Assembly: GCF_008933955.1 (NCBI RefSeq) | Contig: NZ_WBXO01000004.1 | Span: 1-64,000, forward strand | Length of the DNA stretch: 64,000 bases | DNA from: Heliorestis acidaminivorans | Lineage (GTDB): Bacteria; Bacillota; Desulfitobacteriia; Heliobacteriales; Heliobacteriaceae | Direction: 5' to 3' | Part shown: in pieces, positions 1 to 7,744 of the stretch | How positions within the stretch are numbered: position 1 is the first letter of the stretch | Layout: every line of letters starts with the position of its first letter | Translations under genes and position numbers: made by a program | Notes under the pieces: generated by a model | What the model was told of the DNA's origin: nothing | The model's input: the letters and a program-made list of their open reading frames with translations, nothing else | The model's database searches: none

Positions 1-124
1 AAAGATGAGACTTCCCACTACGTAAGTAGGTAAGACCCCAGGAAGATGACCTGGTTGATCGGCTCGAGATGGAAGCGCTGTGAGGCGTGTAGTTGACGAG
101 TACGAATCGGTCGAGGACTTAACC
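1..124 (+). rRNA. 23S ribosomal RNA, 3' end (partial)
   Basis: The first ~124 bases match the conserved end of bacterial 23S rRNA: a GTAAGACCCC segment, the stretch around CTGGTTGATCGGCTCGAGATG, GTGTAGTTGACGAGTACG and the terminal TCGAGGACTTAACC. The rest of the gene lies outside the window. A spacer resembling a 23S-5S spacer (CTCTGTGTAGTTTTCAGGG near 220-238) follows, but I could not find a 5S rRNA before the first protein gene. Confidence 0.93.
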
Positions 125-162
125 TACTCTATTACATCGCAATATTGTGCAGGAATTGTGTG

Positions 163-175
163 GGGGTCAGACCCC
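163..175. repeat. GGGGTCAGACCCC palindrome
   Basis: A perfect 13-base palindrome (GGGGTC-A-GACCCC) lies in the spacer after the 23S rRNA. Similar short palindromes occur in dispersed repeat families of many bacteria. No second copy was found in this window. Confidence 0.4.
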
Positions 176-258
176 AAGACAATTTCCAAACAATTGACAG
201 GAAACTGTCTAACAATTCTCTGTGTAGTTTTCAGGGTGCAAACCTGCTAGAAACTTCT

Positions 259-288
259 TTTACATGACTTTTTAGATTATGCTATAAT
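259..288 (+). promoter_or_regulatory. Putative promoter ahead of the pxp leader
   Basis: TTTACA (259-264) and TATAAT (283-288) are separated by 18 bases, a reasonable sigma-A promoter. Transcription would start near 295, just before the hairpin at 312-350. Confidence 0.5.
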
Positions 289-311
289 TGAATTTAATAA
301 CCTAAAGAATC

Positions 312-372
312 AAAAGACCTTACAGCTTAATAAGCGCTGTAAGGTCTTTTCTATCTGTAAGGTCTTTTTTTT
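312..372 (+). terminator. Terminator with two alternative 3' arms
   Basis: A 15-bp perfect stem (312-326 with 336-350) ends in TTTT. A second partial copy of the 3' arm (CTGTAAGGTCTTTT, 355-368) ends in a longer T run and can pair with the same 5' arm. It terminates rRNA transcripts, or attenuates pxpB transcription from the promoter at 259-288. Confidence 0.75.
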
Positions 373-449
373 ATATAAACAGAGCATAACCATAAATAGC
401 TATGAACAGCTGTTTATAGCCTTGGTATGACTGGCAAAAGGAAAGAAAA

Positions 450-1199
450 ATGAGCTATAAAGAAGATAGTAAAGAAAAAGAAAAACCTAAAATAGTAGCT
501 ATGGGCGATAGTGCTTGGGTTGTACAATGGACAGAAAAAATATCACCACAAATCAACAGGGAAGTACAAAAAGCAGGAGAAAAAATAAAAAAACTAAATC
601 CTCCTTGGCTAATTGAAGTTGTTCCAACCTTTGCTTCTCTCACTGTCTATTATGATTTTCTTGAGGTTGACAGTGAACATGTAAAAGTTTTTTTAGAAGA
701 GCAGATAAAAAATCTTGGAAAAAGCCAAATAAAAGAAAGGCAAGAATGGATCATTCCTGTTTGTTACGGTGGTCTCTATGGACCTGAACTAAAGAATATA
801 AGTAGAGAAAAAAAGCTTACAGTAGAAGAAGTTATAGAACTGCATAGTCAAAAGCTTTACACCGTTTATATGCTAGGCTTTATTCCAGGATTTTGCTATC
901 TTGGAGATGTAGATGATGCTATCGCTTCACCTCGCCTAGCAGTTCCGCGCACTACAGTACCTGCAGGATCTGTAGGAATTGCAGGAAAGCAAACTGGTGT
1001 TTATCCCCTAAAGGCACCAGGCGGGTGGCAAATCATTGGACAGACGCCTGTCGAACTTTACAACCCAGAAAAAAAAGATCCTGTATCTATAAAAGCTGGA
1101 GACTTGGTCCGCTTTCAAGCTATATCAGAAGAGGATTTTATCAAGATGCTTAAAGATAAAAGTGGACCCTATAAGGTGAGTAAAAAAAATGACAATTGA
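450..1199 (+). CDS. pxpB: 5-oxoprolinase subunit PxpB (KipI family)
   Basis: The 249-residue protein belongs to the PxpB/KipI (allophanate hydrolase subunit 1-like) family. PxpB, PxpC and PxpA together hydrolyse 5-oxoproline to glutamate using ATP in the cytosol. Supporting segments are YMLGFIPGFCYLG near residue 140, the PRLAVPRTTVPAGSVGIAG stretch and the APGGWQIIGQTP motif near 190. Its 3' end overlaps pxpC by 11 bases, indicating translational coupling. ATG 450 follows an AAAGGAAAG ribosome site. KipI also inhibits the KinA sporulation kinase in Bacillus, but the pxpB-pxpC-pxpA order favours the metabolic role here. Confidence 0.93.
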   Translation: MSYKEDSKEKEKPKIVAMGDSAWVVQWTEKISPQINREVQKAGEKIKKLNPPWLIEVVPTFASLTVYYDFLEVDSEHVKVFLEEQIKNLGKSQIKERQEWIIPVCYGGLYGPELKNISREKKLTVEEVIELHSQKLYTVYMLGFIPGFCYLGDVDDAIASPRLAVPRTTVPAGSVGIAGKQTGVYPLKAPGGWQIIGQTPVELYNPEKKDPVSIKAGDLVRFQAISEEDFIKMLKDKSGPYKVSKKNDN

Positions 1200-2319
1200 A
1201 GTGCTACGAGCTGGAATTTTTACAACCATACAAGATAAAGGTCGCTACGGTTACCAAGGAGCAGGAATACCTGTAGCAGGTGCTATGGATCTTTTTGCTT
1301 TACAAGTGGCTAATCGACTTGTGGGTAATGATCTTAATAAAGGTGCTTTAGAAATGACCTTGCAAGGACCGACATTGAAATTTCACAAAACAACTATGAT
1401 CGCCATAACTGGTGCTGATATGACAGCCACTATAGAAGGTAAACCTTTGCCGCAATGGGTTAATATCCCCATCCCAAAAGGAAGTATTATTAATTTTGGC
1501 CCTGTACAAAAAGGTTGCCGAACTTATCTTGCTATATCAAATGGTTTTAACTTACCTTCAAAAATGGGCAGTACATCAACTTATGTTCGAGGTGCTATTG
1601 GCGGCTTTCAAGGTAGAGCTCTAAAAAAAGGAGATATCCTGCCACTTCATGACTATAGTGATATTAAAGGAATAGGTCTTCGAGCTCTTGATCCAAGAGA
1701 GACACCACAGTATACATCTAATCTAGAAATTGAAGTAATTGAGGGACCACAAAAAGAATACTTTACTGACGAGGCTTGGCAAATATTTTTATCTCAACCA
1801 TATAGCCTAACTACAGAAGCTAACCGAATGGGTTACCCCTTAGAACCTCTAAACCATAAAGCATTAACCAGAAAAATAAAAAAAGAAATGCTTTCAGATG
1901 CCACCGCCTTAGGTGCAATTCAAGTACCGCCTCATGGAAAACCTATCATATTGATGGCCGATCGCCAAACCACAGGTGGCTATCCTAAGATAGCTACTGT
2001 TATTTCTGCACATATGACTAGATTAGCCCAAGCTCAACCTCAACCTAACCATATAATTACCTTCATCAAAAGTGACCTAAAAAGAGCTCATCAATTAGCA
2101 CGAGAACAGCAGAAAGTAATTGAAGAAAAAATATTAACTGGTGAAAAAGGCAAAAATGCTTGGCTAGAACAAGCTTTATTACAACGAGGACAAGTAAAGG
2201 CACAATTTAAGCAAATAAAAGATTCTGTGGAAGATATTTATGAAGTTTCTTGGACAAAAGAAAGAGTCATATCTAAGGAAGCTGTCTCTTATCCAGAACA
2301 ATTTATATTCATGAATTAA
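1189..2319 (+). CDS. pxpC: 5-oxoprolinase subunit PxpC (KipA family)
   Basis: This 376-residue protein is the PxpC/KipA (allophanate hydrolase subunit 2-like) partner. It opens with IEVLRAGIFTTIQDKGRYGYQ, the family's signature N-terminus, and contains PLPQWVNIPIPKGS and the IQVPPHGKPIILMADRQTTGGYPKIA region typical of the C-terminal half. With PxpB and PxpA it forms the ATP-dependent 5-oxoprolinase. The lysine-rich segment near residue 300 and a C-terminal tail of about 30 residues extend slightly past the usual family end. Confidence 0.93.
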   Translation: MTIEVLRAGIFTTIQDKGRYGYQGAGIPVAGAMDLFALQVANRLVGNDLNKGALEMTLQGPTLKFHKTTMIAITGADMTATIEGKPLPQWVNIPIPKGSIINFGPVQKGCRTYLAISNGFNLPSKMGSTSTYVRGAIGGFQGRALKKGDILPLHDYSDIKGIGLRALDPRETPQYTSNLEIEVIEGPQKEYFTDEAWQIFLSQPYSLTTEANRMGYPLEPLNHKALTRKIKKEMLSDATALGAIQVPPHGKPIILMADRQTTGGYPKIATVISAHMTRLAQAQPQPNHIITFIKSDLKRAHQLAREQQKVIEEKILTGEKGKNAWLEQALLQRGQVKAQFKQIKDSVEDIYEVSWTKERVISKEAVSYPEQFIFMN

Positions 2320-2346
2320 GCAAAAGAAAGGATGAGCAAAAAGCAT

Positions 2347-3105
2347 ATGCAGATTGATTTAAACTGCGATCTAGGAGAAAGCTATGGCATCTACAAAATA
2401 GGCTCTGATCAAGCTATGATGCCACTCGTATCATCAGTCAACATTGCTTGTGGTTTTCACGGTGGTGACCCTAACACAATGGCCGAAACTGTTGAAATAG
2501 CTCTACAGTACGGCAAAGCTATGGGAGCTCATCCTGGCTATCAGGATCTCAATGGTTTTGGAAGACGTAATATGGATATAAAAGCAACGGAAGTATCGAA
2601 TCTGATCACCTATCAAGTAGGGGCCTTAGAAGCATTTGTACGTTCTGCTGGTGGTAAATTGCGTCATGTAAAGCCCCATGGAGCTTTATACAATCAGGCG
2701 GCTGTAGACTTTACACTAGCTGATGCTATTGTCAGAGCAATCAAAAAGTTAAATCCTCAACTAATTCTTTACGGTCTTTCGGGTTCTGAACTTTGCAAAG
2801 CAGGAAAACAACAGGGCCTAAAAGTAGTGCAAGAAGCTTTTATCGATCGAAGATATAAGGAAGACGGTACTTTAACACCGAGAGATCACGATCAAGCAGT
2901 CATTCATGATCCAGAAGAAGCGCTACAACAGGCACTTTCCATTATCGAAAACAAAGCAGTACAAACTATAGAAGGGATCTGGATTCCTTTAGAAGCCGAA
3001 AGCTTATGTCTTCATGGCGACAATATAAAAGCTGTAGATCTAGCAGAATTTTTGCATAGAAAATTATTAGAAAAAAATATTATGATTTTGCCTCCTTCTA
3101 TATAA
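2347..3105 (+). CDS. pxpA: 5-oxoprolinase subunit PxpA (LamB/YcsF family)
   Basis: PxpA supplies the third subunit of ATP-dependent 5-oxoprolinase. The family start MQIDLNCDLGESYG is present, followed by SVNIACGFHGGDP (metal/substrate region near residue 35), GAHPGYQD and VKPHGALYNQ, all hallmarks of LamB/YcsF proteins. An ATG at 2332 directly abuts the AAAGG ribosome site. I therefore prefer ATG 2347, which sits at a workable distance and begins at the conserved sequence, giving 252 residues. The gene closes the operon 12-27 bases after pxpC. Confidence 0.92.
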   Translation: MQIDLNCDLGESYGIYKIGSDQAMMPLVSSVNIACGFHGGDPNTMAETVEIALQYGKAMGAHPGYQDLNGFGRRNMDIKATEVSNLITYQVGALEAFVRSAGGKLRHVKPHGALYNQAAVDFTLADAIVRAIKKLNPQLILYGLSGSELCKAGKQQGLKVVQEAFIDRRYKEDGTLTPRDHDQAVIHDPEEALQQALSIIENKAVQTIEGIWIPLEAESLCLHGDNIKAVDLAEFLHRKLLEKNIMILPPSI

Positions 3106-3213
3106 GGTAGGCTTTTTTTATGACAAAAAACTCTGAGCCAAGCACCTTTAAGCTTTATTAGGAATACATTACCACTGAAATGAAACCCAAGTCTTGGTAA
3201 GGAGTGAAGTACA

Positions 3214-3705
3214 TTGGATTGGTGGATGACACCTGCGTACCGTCCTATGATGTGTGATCACTTACGGAACATGATTGGTGAAACCATGCGTGCTGAAGTG
3301 AGACATCCAGGAGGTATGCGCACCTACACAGGTCGCCTAGTCTCAGTTGGTGACGATTTTATTGAATTAGAAATGGATGATGTGGCAGACGATAGACCTA
3401 GGGCTTATGATGTAGAAGCATCAGCAGTAGAAAGTGAGCCAGAGCAGATTTATCCAATGGAATCAGGAGAATATGATGATACAACCGGTTCTGTTGGGCA
3501 AATGGGACTAACCCCTTTAGATGAAAGATCTTATGGCTCTGTTGAATCATACGGTCAAGAAGATACAGTAGAAGGTCAACAATTTTATGGCGCTGGTCCC
3601 TTTTCACGTCTTCTCGTACCTCTAGCTTTGTTATCAACACTTTATACTTTTCCACGTCGCCGCCCTTATCCACGTCCACGTCGTCCTCGCCGCTATTACT
3701 GGTAA
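3214..3705 (+). CDS. Small Sm/SH3-like protein (DUF2642/YuzF-like)
   Basis: The start is TTG 3214, eight bases after TAAGGAGTG. Residues 10-60 (HLRNMIGETMRAEVRHP ... GRLVSVGDDFIELEMDD) look like the small beta-barrel of DUF2642/YuzF-type Firmicute proteins, which in Bacillus are linked with spores. The middle is acidic and low in complexity. A hydrophobic stretch near residue 130 precedes an Arg/Pro-rich tail ending in RRYYW, a composition reminiscent of spore-coat proteins. The function is not known; a spore-associated role is inference. A second member of the family is encoded at 59232. Confidence 0.7.
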   Translation: MDWWMTPAYRPMMCDHLRNMIGETMRAEVRHPGGMRTYTGRLVSVGDDFIELEMDDVADDRPRAYDVEASAVESEPEQIYPMESGEYDDTTGSVGQMGLTPLDERSYGSVESYGQEDTVEGQQFYGAGPFSRLLVPLALLSTLYTFPRRRPYPRPRRPRRYYW

Positions 3706-3747
3706 GAAAAAAAGTAAAAAAATAATAAAAAAATAATGTAATTGAGC

Positions 3748-3788
3748 ACACCGCTTTAACGCCTTTTATGGCCAAAGGCGGTGTTTTT
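3748..3788 (+). terminator. Intrinsic terminator
   Basis: ACACCGC (3748-3754) pairs with GCGGTGT (3778-3784), extended by TTT/AAA with a bulged G, and is followed by a T run. Confidence 0.75.
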
Positions 3789-3985
3789 ATTATTTGTATA
3801 GTTAAACAGTTAAACATTAGGCTTACCAAATAATTCATTAAATCGAATCCTGATAGGTTGTATAACTTTTCCTTGCTTGCAGAATCCTGAAAAAAAGTTT
3901 GTTGACAAGAAGAAAGGATCGACATACAATAAAAATGAAAGTGATATTCAATATCAACAAAATTCACAGTGAGGAGGTAGGCGAG

Positions 3986-4630
3986 ATGGCTCCTACTGTT
4001 ATAAATTGGAGAGAAAGCCTCCGTGATAAAAAATCAGCACAAGCAAGATTTGAAAAGTGGCTATTTGTGAATCTATCTAAAGTATTAATAGGAGGAAAAA
4101 CAGGTGAATTGATTCGGTTCAAAGCACCTTTTTTTCAAAAAACTTTAGCGGAAACTTTGCGAGACGGACAGAGCTTAGCTGACCAATGGGGAATACAAAT
4201 GATGGTGCTTAGACAATGTAACAACTGCGCTCACGTCATTTTTTACAGTGAAGATCGTTTAGAAGAAGCTTTAGAAGAAGCAAGAAAAACACCTCTACTA
4301 GAGAGACTTAATTATCATGCAGACATTAAGGGGAAAAATTTTTTAGAACAATTAAGTTTAAAATGGCAGATAGAAGGTACTATTCCTCACGAGATTGGAA
4401 TTGCTGCTGGCTATCCACTTAAAGATATTCTTGGTTTTATGGGTCTTCTATCTTTGCCGCTAAAAAAAGTATGTGGTTGGCAGATTTACGGTGATGTAGA
4501 AACTTCGATGAAAATAAAAACACGATATGATCAAGCTCAGAAGCTGGCTATGGATTACCTAGGTGTAGATCACTCTGTTTTTCAGCGAGATGAATTTTGC
4601 AATCATGAAGGAACGTGCTTACCACAATAA
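3986..4630 (+). CDS. DUF3793 family protein
   Basis: The ATG at 3986 is preceded seven bases earlier by GAGGAGGT and gives 214 residues. Upstream in-frame ATGs lack ribosome sites. The family is recognised from LIRFKAPFF near residue 40, PHEIGIAAGYPLKDILGFMG near 155 and the C-terminal GWQIYGD followed by a tyrosine/arginine-rich helix. DUF3793 proteins occur in anaerobic Firmicutes and have no established function. Cysteines at QCNNCAH and the C-terminal FCNHEGTC could bind metal, but that is speculative. Confidence 0.8.
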   Translation: MAPTVINWRESLRDKKSAQARFEKWLFVNLSKVLIGGKTGELIRFKAPFFQKTLAETLRDGQSLADQWGIQMMVLRQCNNCAHVIFYSEDRLEEALEEARKTPLLERLNYHADIKGKNFLEQLSLKWQIEGTIPHEIGIAAGYPLKDILGFMGLLSLPLKKVCGWQIYGDVETSMKIKTRYDQAQKLAMDYLGVDHSVFQRDEFCNHEGTCLPQ

Positions 4631-4672
4631 AGAAATAGATCAATAAAATATATATTGAGGACAAAAAATAGA

Positions 4673-4700
4673 AGAGCCTTCAACTAGAAGGCTCTTTTTA
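4673..4700 (+). terminator. Intrinsic terminator
   Basis: AGAGCCTT (4673-4680) pairs with AAGGCTCT (4688-4695), followed by TTTTTA. Confidence 0.85.
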
Positions 4701-4717
4701 TAATACCTTGACAGACC

Positions 4718-4746
4718 TTGTTACCTTATGAAGGTTAGTGTAGAAT
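4718..4746 (+). promoter_or_regulatory. Promoter of pdxST, with ACCTT-ATG-AAGGT palindrome in the spacer
   Basis: TTGTTA (4718-4723) and TAGAAT (4741-4746) are 17 bases apart. An overlapping TTGACA at 4708 is too far from the -10. The spacer holds the short palindrome ACCTTATGAAGGT, a possible operator. Confidence 0.5.
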
Positions 4747-4789
4747 ATCTAGGTAGTCGTGGATAGACTATTATGTAAAGTATCATAAG

Positions 4790-4845
4790 GGCATCCCCGG
4801 GCGCGGGAGGCCAGATGGGAGCCCAAACACTCGCACGGGGAGGAA
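4790..4845 (+). promoter_or_regulatory. GC-rich structured leader of pdxS (unidentified)
   Basis: This block is far more GC-rich than its AT-rich surroundings. CCCCG (4795-4799) can pair with CGGGG (4836-4840), and GGC (4800-4802) with GCC (4821-4823) inside it. The outer 3' strand overlaps the start of the GGGGAGG ribosome site, so folding could hide it. It matches no riboswitch class I know. Confidence 0.4.
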
Positions 4846-4855
4846 GGAATAAAAA

Positions 4856-5752
4856 ATGACAAACTCACAAGCTGAAAAAGGAACTTGGACTGTAAAGAAA
4901 GGTCTCGCTGACATGTTAAAAGGTGGCGTGATCATGGATGTAACGACACCAGAACAAGCAAAAATCGCTGAAGAAGCAGGCGCTTGCGCTGTTATGGCTT
5001 TAGAAAGAGTACCTGCCGATATACGTGCCGCTGGTGGCGTTGCTCGTATGGCAGATCCTACTGTTGTATTGCGTATTATGGATGCAGTAACTATTCCAGT
5101 TATGGCTAAAGCACGTATTGGTCATTTTGTAGAAGCACAAGTGTTGGAGTCACTAGGTGCAGACTACATTGACGAATCTGAAGTGCTCACACCTGCTGAT
5201 GATCTCTTCCATATCAACAAAAACGACTTCAAAGTTCCTTTTGTTTGTGGAGCTCGTAACCTTGGAGAAGCACTGCGTCGTATTGGCGAAGGCGCCGCTA
5301 TGATCAGAACTAAAGGTGAACCTGGTACAGGCAATGTGGTCGAAGCTGTTCGCCACGCACGTCAAGTACTCAGTGATATTCGCAAGCTCGTTAACATGCC
5401 AGAAGAAGAAATGATGTCTTTTGCTAGAGACATTGGTGCACCTTTCGAGCTCGTACGTCAAGTAGCCAAAGAAGGTAAACTGCCTGTAGTAAACTTTGCT
5501 GCTGGTGGTATTGCTACTCCTGCTGATGCCGCACTCATGATGCAAATCGGTGTAGACGGTGTCTTCGTTGGATCTGGTATTTTCAAATCAGGTGACCCTG
5601 TACGTCGCGCCAAAGCCATTGTAGCGGCTACAACGCACTACAATGATCCTAAAGTGATTGCTGAAGTTTCTAGAGACTTAGGCGAGCCTATGGTTGGTAT
5701 TGAGATTCCAACTATTCCTGCTGAACAACGGATGCAAGAGCGAGGCTGGTAA
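4856..5752 (+). CDS. pdxS: Pyridoxal 5'-phosphate synthase, lyase subunit PdxS
   Basis: PdxS condenses ribose 5-phosphate, glyceraldehyde 3-phosphate and ammonia from PdxT into pyridoxal phosphate. The 298-residue TIM barrel shows [22 protein letters not shown] near residue 22, [16 protein letters not shown] near 80 (active-site lysine region), [25 protein letters not shown] near 125-145 and the phosphate-binding [13 protein letters not shown] and GVFVGSGIF loops. Length is normal. pdxT follows after five bases, so the synthase is made from one transcript. Confidence 0.97.
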   Translation: MTNSQAEKGTWTVKKGLADMLKGGVIMDVTTPEQAKIAEEAGACAVMALERVPADIRAAGGVARMADPTVVLRIMDAVTIPVMAKARIGHFVEAQVLESLGADYIDESEVLTPADDLFHINKNDFKVPFVCGARNLGEALRRIGEGAAMIRTKGEPGTGNVVEAVRHARQVLSDIRKLVNMPEEEMMSFARDIGAPFELVRQVAKEGKLPVVNFAAGGIATPADAALMMQIGVDGVFVGSGIFKSGDPVRRAKAIVAATTHYNDPKVIAEVSRDLGEPMVGIEIPTIPAEQRMQERGW

Positions 5753-5757
5753 AAGCC

Positions 5758-6339
5758 ATGAAGGTAAAAATTGGCGTATTAGCCATGCAAGGTGCATTTG
5801 TAGACCATGAAAAAGCTCTACAAATGCTCGATTGCGAAACGATGCAAATTCGTACTGTTGAACAGTTAAATCAAGTTCAAGGCTTAATCATTCCTGGTGG
5901 TGAAAGTACTACTATTGGCAAACTAATGGATCAATTTGGATTGATCGACGCAATTCAAGAACGATCTAGTCAAGGCATGCCGATCTGGGGAACTTGTGCC
6001 GGAATGATTCTATTAGCCAAAGAAATTGAAGCTTCTGATCAGTTAAGACTTGGACTAATGGATATAAAAGTTCGACGCAATGCTTTTGGCCGTCAAGTAG
6101 ACTCTTTTGAAGTACCTCTTGATATGAAAGAAATTGGCGACGAACCTTTTCCAGCAGTCTTTATCAGAGCACCTTATATCTCAGAAAAAAATGATCAAGT
6201 AAAAGTACTAGCTACTCATGAAGAAAAAACGGTTGCTGTCCGTCAGGGACATTTACTAGCCGCCGCTTTTCACCCTGAGTTAACGGACGATAGTCGCATG
6301 CACCAGTACTTTCTTGACATGGTACAGCGAAGTCTGTAA
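5758..6339 (+). CDS. pdxT: Pyridoxal 5'-phosphate synthase, glutaminase subunit PdxT
   Basis: PdxT releases ammonia from glutamine and channels it to PdxS. The class I amidotransferase signatures are IIPGGESTT near residue 47, the nucleophile Cys in WGTCAGMILLA near 80 and the His/Glu pair in FHPELT near 170. At 193 residues it is full length. Confidence 0.97.
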   Translation: MKVKIGVLAMQGAFVDHEKALQMLDCETMQIRTVEQLNQVQGLIIPGGESTTIGKLMDQFGLIDAIQERSSQGMPIWGTCAGMILLAKEIEASDQLRLGLMDIKVRRNAFGRQVDSFEVPLDMKEIGDEPFPAVFIRAPYISEKNDQVKVLATHEEKTVAVRQGHLLAAAFHPELTDDSRMHQYFLDMVQRSL

Positions 6340-6444
6340 AATTCTGAGAAAGGTCATAGTTTTTCAATAATTACGATATCATTGTTGTGACAGCTTTCCA
6401 GTCTAAAGACAAGAGCAAATGTGTCGACTTGGTGGTGGGAACTT

Positions 6445-7377
6445 ATGGGCATATATAGAGGAAATGGTGTAGAGCTATATTACGAACTCCATGGATCTCA
6501 TGATGGCCCTGTCCTTGTTTTTACGCATGGAGCAGGATGGGATCATGAGCAATGGACTCCGCAGATCGAAGAATTTTCTAAGGACTTTCGTGTCCTGGTC
6601 TGGGATGTTCGCAGTCATGGTCGATCTTCTTGCTCTATCGAACCACTAGATGGGAAAGTCTTTAGCCAAGATCTAATCAACTTGTTAGATCATCTAGAGA
6701 TCGACAAAGCTATATTAATAGGCTGTTCTATGGGTGGTCATATTTCATTACGCACAGCTGTAGAGCGGCCTGACAAAGTAGCGGCTGTTGTTGCTATGGG
6801 AACGCCTGTGACTAGTGCTTTCAACTGGCACAATCGGTTAAATCGCTGTGTCAAAGAACGATGCCTTCGCAAACTGACCATGGAATTTATCGATATGTCA
6901 CTCCAATCTTTTTCCTTTTTTGCTTATGGCTTATCGATGCGTCTGCTCTCTATGGATACGCTGGCCAAAATGCATGCTAAAGGTTTAAGTATCATTAGTC
7001 CTCAATTGAGGGAATACTTTTACCGAGTAACAGTAAAGCATGAGAAAGAACAATGGATTCGTATTTTTAATGCTGTATCGCGCATGGAACTACTCGAAGA
7101 TCTTCCTAAGGTCTCCTGTCCCACCATGGTGATCGAAGGAGATGCTGAGTGGATGATGCGCAGACAACATCGCTTTATATGCGATTGTATAGAAGGAACA
7201 GTTCATCGCCTAGTGAGCAGTGCAGGTCATGCGGCTAATCTAGATAATCCAGAGAAAGTTAACTACTTTCTTCGGGAATTCTTTACGCACTGTGCTTTTT
7301 CACCGACAGACAAGGCTGATGAGTGCCCTGTAACAGATACTTTACCAAGAGTAAACTGGCGTACCTGTCAGACTTAG
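6445..7377 (+). CDS. Alpha/beta hydrolase
   Basis: This is a single-domain alpha/beta hydrolase. The oxyanion loop FTHGAGWDHEQW lies near residue 28, the nucleophile elbow GCSMGG (Ser) near 95, the acid region VIEGDAEWM near 232 and the catalytic His in SSAGHAANLDNPE near 265. The C-terminus carries about 30 extra polar residues. A GTG at 6421 is possible, but ATG 6445 has a better ribosome site (GGTGGGA). The substrate cannot be read from sequence; 3-oxoadipate-lactonase-like and esterase assignments are equally open. Confidence 0.8.
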   Translation: MGIYRGNGVELYYELHGSHDGPVLVFTHGAGWDHEQWTPQIEEFSKDFRVLVWDVRSHGRSSCSIEPLDGKVFSQDLINLLDHLEIDKAILIGCSMGGHISLRTAVERPDKVAAVVAMGTPVTSAFNWHNRLNRCVKERCLRKLTMEFIDMSLQSFSFFAYGLSMRLLSMDTLAKMHAKGLSIISPQLREYFYRVTVKHEKEQWIRIFNAVSRMELLEDLPKVSCPTMVIEGDAEWMMRRQHRFICDCIEGTVHRLVSSAGHAANLDNPEKVNYFLREFFTHCAFSPTDKADECPVTDTLPRVNWRTCQT

Positions 7378-7384
7378 ATAGGTC

Positions 7385-7413
7385 TTGCCAAGCATATAAA
7401 GCTATGGTAGAAT
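7385..7413 (+). promoter_or_regulatory. Promoter of the serine operon
   Basis: TTGCCA (7385-7390), a 17-base spacer and TAGAAT (7408-7413) predict a transcript start about 20 bases before the T-box leader. Confidence 0.65.
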
Positions 7414-7440
7414 TCACACAAATCTAAAAATTTTAGTAGT

Positions 7441-7663
7441 GATGAAGGGGAAAAGTAATCAGGTCAAGGGTACAGAAAGTTGGCGGTTATGATGCGAGCC
7501 AAACCTGTAACTGATGAATTTCCGCCCTGGATGCTGACGATGACGAATCGTCCGGTCATGTCCGTTACGCATGGATGAGTGGACTTTCGAGAGGAAGTCA
7601 AGCAGGGTGGTAACGCGGGTAGCCTCTCGTCCCTGACCAAAGTGTCAGTGACGGGAGGTTTTT
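7441..7663 (+). promoter_or_regulatory. T-box leader, probably tRNA-Ser responsive
   Basis: The leader starts with GATGAAGGGG, has a stem I apical segment (GCGAGCC), and carries the T-box core AAGCAGGGTGGTAACGCGGG at 7600-7619. The terminator is 7623-7637 with 7644-7658 followed by TTTTT. Uncharged tRNA should stabilise the antiterminator. The candidate specifier near 7516-7524 (GAATTTCCG) contains UCC (Ser) at 7521-7523 and overlapping UUC. The downstream serine genes favour serine. Confidence 0.9.
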
Positions 7664-7677
7664 ATGTTTCAGCCCAT

Positions 7678-7702
7678 ATTGTATACAAAGACTGTATACA
7701 AT
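7678..7702. repeat. Inverted repeat ATTGTATAC-N7-GTATACAAT
   Basis: Two perfect 9-base arms (7678-7686 and 7694-7702) lie between the T-box terminator and the ribosome site of the SerC-like gene. It may be an operator or an RNA hairpin. Confidence 0.6.
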
Positions 7703-7744
7703 GTATTCAGGACCGCTGGATATCCTAAGGAGGAGAAAAGACGT

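Noticed and set aside
124..449. Possible 5S rRNA after 23S
   Set aside because: I searched for the 5S core segments and found none; the region holds a promoter and terminator instead.
4790..4845. Known riboswitch (ZTP, cyclic di-GMP, THF) before pdxS
   Set aside because: The conserved cores of these classes are absent, so I left the leader unnamed.
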